A program made the position numbers and the translations under genes. A stretch of DNA of 64,000 bases, taken from positions 28,589,471 through 28,653,470 of the forward strand of contig CP154955.1 in the NCBI GenBank assembly GCA_039621445.1. The letters run 5' to 3'. Source of the DNA: Euglena gracilis (taxonomy: Eukaryota > Euglenida > Euglenophyceae > Euglenales). Shown piece by piece: positions 19,251-31,330 of the stretch; position 1 is the first letter of the stretch; each line of letters starts with the position of its first letter. The notes beneath the pieces were generated by a model. It searched no databases. It was not told where the DNA came from and saw only the letters and a list, made by a program, of their open reading frames with translations.

Positions 19251-20320
19251 GTTTGGTGACATGCCATGCCCATTGGCTTCCGCCGACTGCATTTTTTGGT
19301 AGAATGGAAGGAGCCCTGCTTGGCATGTCCCACCTTCTGCAGGGCAGGATTGGTCTGGCTCTCTGGGGACTGCCCCCCGGAAGTAGTGTTTGGAGGGTTG
19401 ACATGGACAACATTTATATTTCAGGCTGACTTTGTTTTTGAAAAAAAACGTTGACTGCACTTGGCAGTGCAGTTAACCCTGGGAGGGTGATCGCCTGTTT
19501 CCATTGATCCTCTGTTGTTTTCCAGGTGGGGAAATTTTTGACTCCCGAATGGGTTGGGGAATTTGGATGTGAAAAATGATGATGTGGATGTGGGTTTCCG
19601 CCAGGTTTTTTTTTTTGGAGGTTGCATCCCAAATTTTTTCCAGCAGCAAATGTTCTACTGGGTGTCCAAAAGGTTTGTGTTTGATGTGTAGTATTTAAAA
19701 AAGCAGAAAACCACAACTGATTTGTTCCCGGCATGAAAAATATTTTTCAAGGCAACAACATATCAATCATTGAGGATTTATTCGAGAATCACATAATAAT
19801 TATCCATTTCATTTGCTTTCAAAATGGTAAGGCCAGTTTCTTAGCAGTGTGAGCATTCCTGCATTGTCTTTTGGTCAGAGGTTTTTAGACACATTTCCAC
19901 CTGTTTCGCAGTCCCCTTCCCCCCGATGATTTTATCTGACTGACCCCCATCTGAATGTCTGTCAGACCATAGGCCATTTGTCGGAACCATGGATCTGTCC
20001 AGGACGTAAATAAGAAAATTTGACCCCACCCTCCGGGGGGTCCAGCCAGCAAACAGCCTTTTTCCAACCAACAGCCTCTTTCCAGCCCAGGTCCCCCCAT
20101 CAACGAGTTTTATTTATTTCCAGCTGCACGAAGGGCGGCTGGACGGTAACGAATTTTTCGCTTTCAGGGGTGCAAAAATGGGCCAAAATGGATCAAAATT
20201 GGGCGAGAATTTGTCGGAAAAAGGCTGGCCAGGGCAAACGTTGGGTCAGAAGACGATTTTTTTTGTTTGCAAAATTGACAGTTTTTTTTGGACATATTTG
20301 CAGTTTCGATTTTTGGGGGT
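19251..20320. other. Non-coding, end of proposed gene not located
   Basis: A short Cys-bearing frame (VEWKEPCLACPTFCRAG, 19302-19352) is the only coding hint. From 20030 begins a repeat shared with 28105 and 31125, listed separately. Confidence 0.35.
20030..20250. repeat. Dispersed 200-bp repeat, copy 1 of 3
   Basis: This block starts with GGGGTCCAGCCAGC, continues through TTATTTCCAGCTGCACGAAG and GGCGGCTGGACG, and ends in GGTGCAAAAATGGGCC-like simple sequence. Closely similar copies lie at 28105-28320 and 31125-31330, all on the same strand. Function unknown. Confidence 0.8.
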
Positions 20321-20720
20321 ACCCCCCCCCTAATAAGCTGGGATAAGTGCATGGGTGCGCGCATTTTAAGGACGTAGTTTTGGACCCCAAGGGGTGCGCA
20401 CTAATTAGGGCACTGCGTACTTTTTAGGGCGAAGCCCAAAATACTAACGTTTCCCCCACTCTTTCAATTTTCCCCCTATTTCGTGATGCCAAGCAATGAA
20501 TCAAGTGATAATGTGTCAATCTTGGGCTTGGATTATGGAAATATTTGGTCTGAGAAGGACAGCTCTGAGGATTGTGTGTGCTCTCCAGTCTGAGATGTGA
20601 CAGTCATTTCTCCTTTTGGGGGGTGCTCACTTCTTAGGTAGGTAGTTTCGGACCCTTGGGGGGTGCACATTAATTGGGGCACTGCGCACAATTAAGCACT
20701 GCGCACTTATTAGGGGGGGT
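20321..20720. mobile_element. Inverted-repeat element with CCCCCTAATAAG ends
   Basis: The left end is ACCCCCCCCCTAATAAGC and the right end GCACTTATTAGGGGGGGT. Internal motifs GGGGTGCGCACTAATTAGG, GGGGCACTGCGC and GCACTGCGCACTTATTAGG recur toward the right. It resembles the elements at 53165 and 63280 (CCCCCCTAATAG ends) and is probably a related family. It lies inside what is otherwise one block in the duplicate at 28.1-28.4 kb, so it may be an insertion specific to this copy. Confidence 0.6.
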
Positions 20721-20824
20721 TACCCAGTTTGACCCCGGGTTTGGGCCCAGTTCCAGACAGGGACCCCTGGGGGGGGAGGTGGTCCACCTCCCGCCGAATC
20801 TGAGCTGGACCTCCCCAGCGGGGG

Positions 20825-22590
20825 GGGGGGTCGTTCAAACACGCCCTGCTGTGTACCACTCTGAAACCTGGCCACAAGAATAGCACCAAGGTTGTCAATT
20901 TGCTTTTCAACGCACCCCTTGTTGTTACTCACCGATTTGGGTCAAGTTTTGCAACAAAAATTGCATTTCATAGTGATCTTCCGGTCCTCCCCACCTCTTG
21001 GTTTGGGAGGTCCCATACTCCTCCTGCATGCAGCTTTGGGGAGTCAATTTTCCCGGAAATGTTCAACATTTCCGACCATTATCGCCGAGAAAGTGCCCCA
21101 AACTTGGCAGGCAAAATGTTTCGACCCAGTGCTTAAGCCAGGGCAGATAATATTTTGAGTTCTGCGCTGCGGGGACAAAATGGGCTGGGGTTGGTTGTCG
21201 ACTGGAATTTGTCAAGAAATATGCAGGATTTTTTTGAAGTTTCTACATTCAGGGGATCCCAATGGGGCGGGGGGAGTGTCAGCCAGCACACCCAACGTCT
21301 GAACTGAGTCTGGGGGTCGTTAAGCTATGCCCAGGCACAGTCAGTGATCTCTCACTTTGGGTGTGGCATCGCCAAAGAGTCTTTATACATTATCTGCGCT
21401 CAAATGCAAGCCCCATCCATGTCGGATGCTGCACAGGCGCTCAACATTTAGATCAACCATGTCAGTGGGAGGAAGAATGCTCAAAGATAGTAATATTGTC
21501 CCTTTTTGCTTCATCGCTTTCCATATTTTGTGGCGAACTTTTGTTTGACTGGTAAGCAAGAGGAGGATTTGCTGATCATCCCAATGAACCAACGTAGGCG
21601 GTGGATCTCGTGCCTTTTTTTCGTGTCGTGCTTTGCAATTTCCGAAATTTCCACTTCTCGAGGTTCAATTTTTTGGAACTGCTGGTGACACGCCAGCAGT
21701 GAAACTGGGATCGAAATTGGGTGCTTTGGCCCCTCTTTGTGGTTCTTTGCACAATTCAACTGCACACGGTCCACTTGTGCAGCTGCATCGAAGGATCGTT
21801 TGCGTAACTGTGCAAACGGTTTGCTTGCATCAGTGCGCAAGTGTTCCATTTGCGCAGTTGCGCACACTGACCAGCAAACTTTGATAAACAAATTGGCGGT
21901 CGTGTGGGGTTCGGTCTCACTTAGGGCAGGATGCTTTTTTTTTTCTGTTAAGGACCAAGAACCTCCCTTTTTGATGAAGGGCTGGTCAACGACCAGTCCA
22001 GGGCTCAAACCCAAAGCCGAAAAGCACGTTTTTTTTGTCGTCTTAGTGTGAGATTGGTTGTCAAAGACCAAGGGGTAAACTCTCGCCACATTTGGTCCGC
22101 ACCACCTTTTCGACTGACATGCCTCCTCGCCAGTTATAGGCCGGCCAGTGCCTGCCATCTACAGCAGATGGGGGATGGCTGTCACTTCAATGGCCTGAGT
22201 GACCGACTGCTCAGAGGTGCGGTGACCCTTGTCCCCTTCCCTCCACTTAGGCGGAACCGCTGTTTGGCGCTGGCCATCGTTAGCTCTGAAGGTTTCAGGC
22301 TGTCATTGCTTCCAGAATTTTTTTGAAAATCGGTGGGGCGAATGACCAACACATTACCATGAAGCAGCACGAATGAAGCGATTTCCCAGCATCACAAACA
22401 ACCACTGGATCACAAATGACCCCGAACCACCAAATATAAAAATTCGATGATGGTGATGATGATAATTTTCCCATCCGCCAATGGCCTCCTCTGAAAGTCG
22501 CATTTCCATTCCTCTCGGTTTTACCCCCTGGTCTGCCCACTTTTTTTTGCTGCGTTGTTTTTTTTTTTCACGCGAAAGTTCACAGGATCC
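20825..22590. repeat. Segmental duplication, copy 1
   Basis: From the sequence CGCCCTGCTGTGTACC through to CACAGGATCCCTTA this block repeats at 28325-30165 in the same orientation. Most lines are identical apart from scattered substitutions and small indels. It contains a cluster of TGCGCA-type motifs at 21775-21865 and a frame open in both copies (CHFNGLSDRLLRGAVTLVPF then PPLRRNRCLALAIVSSEGF, 22160-22325). That frame could be an exon of an unknown gene, but I find no partner exons. Confidence 0.9.
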
Positions 22591-22661
22591 CTTAAACTTT
22601 TACGCCGATGATGTGCCATTGATGCTGGCTGGAAAAATTCTCGCTGCTGGCTGGACATATT

Positions 22662-22990
22662 GACAAAGGTCCCCTCCCACTCTTTTCAACCTTTGGTGGG
22701 GGGCCCTTTTCCAGGTCGTGCAGTGCCACCGATGCACCACGCCCTTCCTCTCCTTTCGTTGTGGACATCTCTTCGCATGCCCCGCACTCCACACTGTGTC
22801 CCCTGCCCTCTCCTGCTGGTGCCCACCACTCCCAGGCAAGGTCTCTTTCGCGGAATCGGTGTGGCAAAGGACCCTCCTGTTTTCTTCACCAGGGCTTTGC
22901 TTAAGAAAACCCCCGGGGGGCTCCAGCCAGCCAGCAGCCTTTTTTTGAGCCAGCAGTTTTTTTCTGGCCCGGGACCCCTTCCCATCAACC
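22662..22990. repeat. Duplicated block A, copy 1
   Basis: From GACAAAGGTCCCCTCCCACT to CCCATCAACC this matches 30920-31195. It includes a fragment beginning CAGGGCTTTGCTTAAG followed by CCAGCCAGCCAGCAG, the left part of the hAT-like family of 33248-34034. Confidence 0.75.
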
Positions 22991-25119
22991 TCACAAGTCC
23001 ATGATGAAGCGGAAATTCGCTTCCTCGTTGTTTTTCAGAATTACCTGAAATGTCTCTAACAGTCTAAGTTCAGGATTTGGAGTTAGGCATCAATGTTATA
23101 TCTGTGGAGGTTGCGGTGCAGCTCCCGTTGCAGCAGACAGGGAAGGAAAGTTGCTTGGTGTGTACTGCAGAGGGGTGTGGTGATGGTATGTTTTGAACAA
23201 GGTTGTGGGATGGGAGCAACACAGAGGAGATCAGGTATCAGGAAAAGAGAATGAGAGGAGAGTGGTGTACACAGCTCGGAGGTGGCGTTGGGCATCACCT
23301 GTGGCAACCCATCCAGAGGACATCTTTGGTGTTCACAGGTATGAACAGAAGGGGTCACGGGGTGGGGAAACCATTGGATGGGGACTCAGAAGAGGAAGGA
23401 AGATGGTGGTTTGAAGGGAGCGGAGGCAGGTATGTCCCCTTTGCCGCTGTCAACTGTGTGTTCCTTTCTTCGGTGGGTTTATTTCTGGTACCAGATAAAC
23501 AAAACAAGGCAAAGTGAAGGCTGAAAGTGCGGTCCCGGACATTTTGTTCCAAATAATAATAAAAAACTGGACCATAACGCTTTTAAATGCCTCTCCCCAA
23601 ACCTGCACCCCTTCGAAATCTGCCGAAATATCCAGCTGTGGATAATTGTGTTTCAAAGCTGCCCTCAAGTTCCTGTTTCCACGGCCAAAGCGCATGCAGG
23701 TGGGCCTTTCCCATGAGGGGACCATATTTCTGGCCCACCTCCACCCGTTACATGACAGAAGGGGGACCCTGGAGGGCTGTCTTAGTCCTCCCAGGCCTAC
23801 TGATAGCTCTCGGCAGGACATGACCTGGTGAATTGAAAACCCACCGTGCTCTCAGGAGGTTCGCGGTGACACATGGGCAGCTTGATTGGGCTCCTGCAAC
23901 CCCTTTCTGCAGTCTCCACCACCTCAAGAAAGGAAGGGAGAACTTCCTAAAGGGGAAGCGCAAACCCGCTTCCTCCTGCACAGGTGGGAAGCGTGATTCC
24001 TCTTCCCCCCTGAAGAAGCTGGTTTTCCCCTCATCCCAGGATTTGTGCGAAGTCTTTATCACCTTCCATTTCCGCCTTTATCCCAGGTGCGTTCAACAAT
24101 TTGATTCTATCGCACCGCTCTCACCCCTCTGTGGTGGTGCCATCCTGGATGGTTGTGGGAACGGTTGGACCTTGTATTTGCGTGGCTTAAATGCTCGGTG
24201 TTCTGAACTGATGAGGAAACGGCCTCAACGCAGGGATTTTGGTGTTAATTTTGAGGGAGGCCATTTTGGTGTGAGTTGGTAGACGGTAGAACGGTGTGCT
24301 TTGAGACTATCATGAGGGAGATAATCCCCTGGCCTCAAGTCAGTTTGCAAGCGGAAGACACAGGATGTCCAACAGGAATGTGTGTCCACCAGGCGGGACG
24401 CCGACTGATCGGTAGACTTGTCTGGTTCAAGAAGGGAGCTGGTGTGGAGTTGGGCAGTGAGGCAGACACAGTTGAAGGGGCTGACGGACCAAGAAAGAAT
24501 GGAACCAATCTCCTTACACCCAGCAATTTTCAAGGTCCATTGTCAGTCAGCGTCCAGGCACATTTCAGGCGCAATTTGGGCAGCCAACGTTCAGCAACCG
24601 GAGACCTGCTGAAGCTCTAACTCGGGGGCAGATGGAAGTAGACGGGCGCTAACGTGCGTGCCTCCACTGGTACAGGGCAAGAACGGCCAGCACCAAATCC
24701 GCTCCCCTCATGCCACCAAACCATCTGACCCATAAATAGGAAGCGGAACCCCGTTTCCCTAGTCCAGGGGTCTGCATTAGATCATTGCCACAATTATGCT
24801 CCTTTTGGAGACAAATGCTTTAGTTGGGGTAAAAGGGTCAGATGATGTCCTCTGTTGCTGAGGTTGGCGCCAGGCCTGAACGTGCCTGATTGTCGTAACA
24901 TGAGGTGGGGGAAGCGGAGAACCATTTCCCCAAAAAGTTTCAGAGGAAGCGAAAACCCACTTCTGCCGATGCCAAAATTGAAAATAACTGGCACGCTTTG
25001 CTATTTCCATCAGTTCAGGGGGAATTGTTTTTTCGCCGCCCCCCAAAAAACTCAGCGGATTGCCGCTTCCCCTGAAACACTGCCAAAAAATCCCCCAAAA
25101 AACTACTCATCTCTGACGC
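22991..25119. other. No supported gene
   Basis: Balanced-composition sequence with many short frames on both strands, none with a recognisable domain, splice phase or repeat support. Some stretches (23860-24070, 24300-24600) look less simple than the surrounding introns and could hold exons that I cannot assign. Confidence 0.35.
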
Positions 25120-25929
25120 CAGGGTTTTTCACCGGTTCGTGCCACGAACAATCACGAACAATCACGAACCAGCACGAACTTGGGACTTTGGCAAAATCAC
25201 GAACAATCACGAACAATGAACAATCACGAACCGGATTTTTTGTCACCCTTGCAGAAATGTCTTCTTCTGAGAATGACGTTGTTGTTCAATCAACCAAAGA
25301 GAAAAGATCGTGGAAGAGAGGTGGCAAAATGACTCCTCAAAAGCGTGCTGCCCAGGAGTCATACCTATCTTGTTTTGTTCATACACTCATTTATGTGACT
25401 CCTGTAATGAAAGGTCCCCTGCTGGGACGGACATGTCAGCCATTTTGGTGTTCTTTGGACTCGGGGGGGGGGGCAATTGAATTTCGACCCCTAGGAACCG
25501 TCTTGTGCGTTGCCATAGAGATTTGCCCTCCATTTTTGTATTCGCCATATTGTCAGCAAGATGTTTATTGGGGGCAGATAAACAATTGCATGGTCTTTCT
25601 CAACCTTTGACCTAACCCTTTCCAGCCGCTTTCAACCCGCTGTTTGCTTTGGCGAATTGCATTTGGCACAACACAACGCAACCCCGCACCACGCTGCTAT
25701 ATGTTGCTGATTTTTCGTTGTTTTGCAGTGCATCTTTCAAGCCTCTTTTGCTTTCCCCATTGACCTGTGCATTTAGACTGAAAGAGGCACAAGAAGCCAA
25801 AGTACAAGAAAAATCACCTATTTCGCCAAGGAAAATGGGAAACCGGGCGGTTTTTTGGAAGCACGAACAATCACGAACAATCACGAACCGGGTTTCAGGC
25901 TTCCTAGCACGAACCGGTGGTAAACCCTG
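25120..25929. mobile_element. hAT-like element with ACGAACAATC arrays and a transposase-like leader
   Basis: Ends are CAGGGTTTTTCACCGGTTCG then TGC, and GCACGAACCGGTGGTAAACC then CTG, inverted over about 20 bp. CTGACGCC on the left and CTGATGCC on the right are a 7/8 target duplication. ACGAACAATC units lie in both subterminal regions (25146-25240 and 25862-25892). Between them, an ATG at 25258 opens a frame MSSSENDVVVQSTKEKRSWK then RGGKMTPQKRAAQESY. This acidic-then-basic start resembles the leader in the 53.3-kb element. No catalytic region remains. Confidence 0.75.
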
Positions 25930-26452
25930 CTGATGCCCCAAAAATTTACAGGTTTTTTGGGTCCGATTTCGGGGTCAGAATCCAATCCACCCAGTCAAAT
26001 TTCAGGCGGACAATCTGTGCCGCCTACGTGAGACCCAGGAGAACCCTTGCTTCTCCTGGGCAGGGTGTGAGTCTTTGTGAAAAGAAGTTTCACGGGAAAC
26101 CCTGAAGTCAATGATGTTTACGGGTCTTCTGTAAATTTTGTCTAAAGTTGGCAAATCAGCCAAGTTAACGAGAGGGGTGGGGTGCTCTCGTTCTTGGTTC
26201 CCCTCACGGCTGCCAAGCAGGTGGGCACCCTCGGTGCTCTCTCCCCTTGCCTCCTGGAATAGTTGGGCATTACACAAACAGCGGTAGAGTTCCATGAGCC
26301 GAAGGGGGGATACCGTTGCTGTAAGGGTGCCTCACAGGGTGCTCGGGAGCAGAGTGAACAACAAAGGCCAGAGTGCCCCATACTTTTCTGTCCGGGGTCA
26401 AACCTGTTTTGAGACGCACTTTCCGAGTCCACCTAAAACCCGAGATAGGGGG
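25930..26452. other. No supported gene
   Basis: Short frames only. No repeat or splice support. Confidence 0.35.
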
Positions 26453-26707
26453 CAGGAGTTTTTTTTAGTCGTGGACCCCCGGGGGGGTGGGGGGTCCGGC
26501 CGAGCCCCCCCCCCTGGGGTCCCCCCAAAGGGGGGTGGGACACACTTTCGGCGCCAAAGGCGCCGAAAATTTTTGAAAAGTGCTACTTTAGCATTTTTCG
26601 CGATTTTCGGCCATTTTTTGTGGGTCCCCCAGGACCCCCCCGGGGGGCCCCCCGGGGGGGGGGGGGGGGGGGGGGACCCTCCCCCCTGGGCTTAAAAAAA
26701 ACCCCTG
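26453..26707. mobile_element. Small hAT-like MITE (CAGGGGTTTTTTTTAG family)
   Basis: It starts CAGGAGTTTTTTTTAGTCGT and ends CTTAAAAAAAACCCCTG. Flanks are ATAGGGGG and ATAAGGGG (7/8 match). Interior: GGGTCCGGCCGAGCCCC, the CGGCGCCAAAGGCGCCG hairpin (26549-26565), GAAAATTTTTGAAAAGTGC, then a long C/G-run palindrome. It matches the elements at 51965 and 52734 throughout. 255 bp, non-coding. Confidence 0.85.
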
Positions 26708-26944
26708 ATAAGGGGTCCTCCGGAAGGGGAAAGACGCCTTCGGTCAGGACGTTCGAATCCACTTGCTGCAACCTATTTTGGGCTCTCCTGATGAAAACCA
26801 ACCATCTGCTGCGTTCAGGACCTTGGAGTGGGGGGGGGCATCTCGTTGGATGTCACCCCACCAGCCTGCAATACTGGGATACCACAGGTTCCCTTGTTCA
26901 CGGTTAACCGTAAACAGCATACAAAGAGAGTTTTTACGGAAAAC

Positions 26945-27275
26945 CACAAAACAGTATCAATTGAATGTTTGACGGGAAACTGTAAACATGTGATGTAAGT
27001 TAGTTTCATTTGTAATGACAAAGGTTGTCTCCATTGTTGCCTGGGGCCTAGAAAAAGAGGGGCAAACCACGAGCTGGTCTTCACTCGCCCAAGGAAACTT
27101 CAGTTAAATTGACATAGGTGCCAGAGGGAGTTGTCCTCATTGCTTTTTTTTCCAGCTCATGGAGGCGAAGTCTCGTGTTTCTCGTCCCATCTCTTGAGGT
27201 GGGTTGTGATTTGAGATGGAACAGAGATGGTAGCTGAAACGGCGGATGTTTTTCCTTCCAAGGCACATTTGATAG
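26945..27275. repeat. Duplicated block B, copy 1
   Basis: From ACAGTATCAATTGAATGTTT through TGTTGCCTGGGGCCTAGAA to AGGCACATTTGA this matches 30478-30823 in the same orientation with scattered differences. No convincing coding frame. Confidence 0.85.
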
Positions 27276-28104
27276 GATGAAATAAAGCCCCCCGTGAAAT
27301 CATCCCATAACCTTCAAAGCGCCTTGGCGAGGATGCTGCAAAATGTGCGAATTTTTCAGACCTGTTGAAAGTGGTCTGAGGGGAAAAACTGTGATTTTTT
27401 TTTTTGGCAGTTGTCAGCGACAGCCCTGGGAGGCGGTTGGTGTGAATGGTGTTTGCTCTAATGATTTCCTGTTGTTCCTTTTATCTGCAATCTTCCCGCC
27501 GATTGCAACGAACAACGGTCGGATGGACTTCTGAAAACTTATTTTACGCTTCATATTTTTAGGTTTAGTATAATTCAGGCCTTTTTGCAGAGCTCTGTTA
27601 CGTCATTTCTGCGAGATTTTTGAAGGCAGTTCTCTGTATTTTTTGAATACGTACACAAAATGGAAAAAATATTTTTCCACAATATTTCCTGCAGTGGGAA
27701 AATTGAAGGGATAGCACATTGGATTGCCAACGTGGGGGTGTATCTCAATGCCGGATGGAACTGTGGCCTACCAGTGGGGAATCAGGTGAAACCTTTGCAG
27801 TGAACCCTTGATAACTCAGTCTGGGGTGTTGTTGAGGGAGTGTGGCATTCAAAAGAGTTGGGGGGAGGGAGGGTGCCCGTTCCGCAGCCCAAGATGTGTT
27901 GTGGTGCTATTAGCCGGTCCATGGCACGTCATCAGCAACAAGGGTTCTGTGCCCAGAGTGGATTCTGTTTTCCGAACCTGAACAAACTCTAATTTTACGG
28001 AAAACTGCAAACATCATTTCATCAAGTCACAACTGCACCCCGGTGAGAGGAGACCAACCATCTTCACCATTGTGTACCAGAGCAAAAAAAAAAAAAGACC
28101 CCAC
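27276..28104. other. No supported gene
   Basis: T-rich sequence with short frames. A fragment related to block B (ttacggaaaactgcaaacat) lies at 27996-28015. Confidence 0.4.
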
Positions 28105-28320
28105 CCCCCAGGCCAGCCAGCCCGCCAGCAGCCTTTTTCCAACCCACAGCCTCTTTCCAGCCCAGGTCCCCCTATCAATGAGTTTTATTTATTTCCAGCT
28201 GCACGAAGGGCGGCTGGACAAAAACAAAATTTTCGCTTTCAGGGGTGCAAAATGGGTCAAAATAGGTCAAAATTGGGAGAGAATTTGTGGGAAAAAGGCT
28301 GGCCAGGGCAAATGTGGGCA
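28105..28320. repeat. Dispersed 200-bp repeat, copy 2 of 3
   Basis: Same block as 20030-20250. Here it runs directly into the segmental duplication, without the 400-bp element seen between them in copy 1. Confidence 0.8.
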
Positions 28321-28324
28321 GCGG

Positions 28325-30165
28325 GGGAGTCGTTAAAAAACGCCCTGCTGTGTACCGTGTATCACTCTGAAACCTGGCCACAAGAATAGCACCAAGCTTG
28401 TCAATTTGCTTTTCAATGCACCCCTTGTTGTTACTCACCGATTTGGGTCAAGTTTTGCAACGAAAATTGCATTTCATAGTGATCTTGCGGTCCTCCCCAC
28501 CTCTTGGTTTGGGAGGTCCCATGCTCCTCCTGCGTGCAGCTTTGGGGATTCAATTTTCCCGAAAATGTTCAAAATTTCTGACCATTATCGCCGAGAAAGT
28601 GCCCCAAACTTGGCAGGCAAAATGTTTCGACCCAGTGCTTAAGCCAGGGCAGATAATATTTTGAGTTCTGCGCTGCGGGGACAAAATGGGCTGGGGTTGG
28701 TTGTCGACTGGAATTTGCCAAGAAATATGCAGTGGTTTTTTTTTGCAGTTTCGATATTCAGGGGATCCCAATGGGGGGGGTCAGCCAGCAGTTTTTTTTT
28801 TTATTTACCAGCCAGCCCAGATCACCCAACATCTGAACTGAGTCTGGGGGTCGTTAAGCTATGCCCTGATTGTGGGAGCAGGTCAAGGGGAAACTTAGCC
28901 AACAAGCGCTGGCAAGGTCAGTGATCTCTCACTTTGGGTGTGGCATCGCCAAAGAGTCTATATATATTATCCGCGCCTCGAATGCAAGCCCCATCCATGT
29001 CGGATGCTGTACAGGCGCTCAACTTTTAGATCAACCATGTCAGTGGGAGGAAGAATGCTTAAAGATAGTAATTTTGTCCCTTTTTGCTTCATCGCTTTCC
29101 ATATTTATGGCGAACTTTTGTTTGACTGGTAAGCAAGAGGAGGATTTGCTGATCATCCCAATGAACTAACGTAGGCGGTGGATCTCGCGGCTTTTTTTTG
29201 TGTCGTGCTTTGCAATTTCCGAAATTTCCACTTCTCGAGGTTCAATTTTTTTGGAACTGCTGGTGACACGCCAGCAGTGAAACTGGGATCGAAATTGGGT
29301 GCTTTGGCCTCTCTTTGTGGTTCTTTGCACAATTCACCTGTAAACGGTCCACTTGTGCAATAGCGTCGAAGGACCGTTTGCGTAATTGTGCAAACGGTTT
29401 GCTTGCATCAGTGCGCAAGTGTTCCATTTGCGCAGTTGCGCAAACTGACCAGCAAACTTTGATAAACAAATTGGCGGTCGTGTGGGGTTCGGTCTCACTC
29501 AGGGCAGGATGCTTTTTTTTTTCTGTTAAGGACCAAGGACCTCCCCTTCATCTAAACGACCAGTCCAGGGCTCAAACTCAAAGCCGAAAAGCACGTTTTT
29601 TTTGTCGTCTTAGTGTGAGATTGGTTGTCAAAGACCAAGGGGTAACCTCTCGCCACATTTGGTCCGCACCACCTTTTCGACTGACATGCCTCCTCGCCAG
29701 TTATAGGCCGGCCAGTGCCTGCCATCTACAGCAGATGGGGGATGGCTGTCACTTTAATGGCCTGAGTGACCGACTGCTCAAAGATGCGGTGACCCTTGTC
29801 CCCTTCCCTCCACTTAGGCGGAACCGCTGTTTGGCGCTGGCCATCGTTAGCTCTGAAGGTTTCAGGCTGTCATTGCTTCCAGAATTTTTTTGAAAATCGG
29901 TGGGGCGAATGACCACACATTACCATGAAGCAGCACGAATGAAGCGATTTCCCAGCATCACAAACAATCATTGGATCACAAATGACCCCGAACCACCATT
30001 TATAAAAATTTGATGATGGTGATGATGATAATTTTCCCATCCGCCAATGGCCTCCTCTGAAAGTCGCATTTCCATTCCTCTCGCGTTTTATCCCCTGGTC
30101 TGCCCACTTTTTTTTGCTGTGTTGTTGTTGTTGTTTTTTCACGGAAACGTTCACAGGATCCCTTA
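28325..30165. repeat. Segmental duplication, copy 2
   Basis: Direct repeat of 20825-22590. Small indels include GTGTATCACT in place of ACCACT at the left and a loss around 29550. The frame CHFNGLSDRLLKDAVTLVPF is kept, with Arg-Gly changed to Lys-Asp. Confidence 0.9.
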
Positions 30166-30477
30166 CACTTTTTCTCCAAGATTTTCCGGGAAAATTTCTG
30201 GGTTGGTTACCACCCTGACAAGAAGGACCACTTTGACCCATCACTTTTTGGGCATTTTGGGCGTTTTTGCCGAACCGGATTTTTCGACCCTTTTTGGGTC
30301 GATCCTCCTGTTGTTCGCATTTTTTTTTCTTGGGGATTTTCTCATGTTTGTTACTGGCCAAAATCGACTGCCACCCCCCAGCAGAGGCTTTTCCCCAAAT
30401 TTTGTGTTTGGCCCAAAAGGCCTGAGATTTCCAGAACAATGGTTGCCCAGCTGAATGTCTTCCAAAGCGGTATACAC

Positions 30478-30823
30478 AAAACAGTTATCAATTGAATGTT
30501 TGACGGGAAACTGTAAACATGTGGTGCAGTGCTGCATCTGTGATGCATTTTTTCATTTGTTGTGACAAAGATGGTCTCCATTGTTGCCTGGGGCCTAGAA
30601 GCAGAGGGGCAAACTACGTGCTGGTCTTCACGCGCCCAAGCGATTTTCGGGTAAACTTACACAGGTGCCAGAGGGAGTTGTCCTCGTTGTTTTTTTCAGC
30701 TTTTGGAGGCGAAGTCTCTCATGCTTCTCCTCCCATCTCTTGCGGTGGGTTGTGATTTGAGATGGAACAGAGATGGTAGCTGAAACGGCTGGTGTTTTTT
30801 CTGTCCAAGGCACATTTGAAAGC
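30478..30823. repeat. Duplicated block B, copy 2
   Basis: Second copy of 26945-27275, beginning ACAGTTATCAATTGAATG. Confidence 0.85.
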
Positions 30824-30919
30824 CCCTCCCCGTGTGCATCATCATCATCACAAGGTGCTCACGACGATAGGATATGTTAATGAAGAAGTTGATGATGAGC
30901 TACGGATGCTGGCTGGACA

Positions 30920-31195
30920 TAGTGACAAAGGTCCCCTCCCACTCTTTTCAACCTTTGGTGGGGGGCCCTTTTCCAGGTCGTGCAGTGCCACCGATGCACC
31001 ACTGCCCTTCCTCTCCTTTCCTTGTGGACATCTCTTTGCATGTCCCGCGCTCCACACTGTGTCCCCTGCCCTCTCCTGGTGCCCAGGCAAGGTCTTTTTC
31101 GCAGAATCGGTGTGGCAAAGGACCGGGGGCTCCAGCCAGCCAGCAGCCTTTTTTTCAGCCAAGCAGTTTTTTTCCCCGGCCTCTCCCATCAACCA
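30920..31195. repeat. Duplicated block A, copy 2
   Basis: Second copy of 22662-22990, with a deletion of about 20 bp near 31075 and a shortened CAGGG-element fragment. Confidence 0.75.
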
Positions 31196-31330
31196 GTTTT
31201 GTTTATTTCCAGCTGCATGAAGGGCGGCTGGACGGTAACGGATTTTTTTGCTTTCGGGGGTGCAAAATGGGCCAAGAATGGGTCGAAAATGGGTGAAAAT
31301 GGGTCGGAAAAGGGCGGCCAGGACCATTCT
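31125..31330. repeat. Dispersed 200-bp repeat, copy 3 of 3
   Basis: Third copy of the 20030-20250 block, overlapping the end of block A copy 2. The more divergent A/C-rich tail continues to about 31500. Confidence 0.7.
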
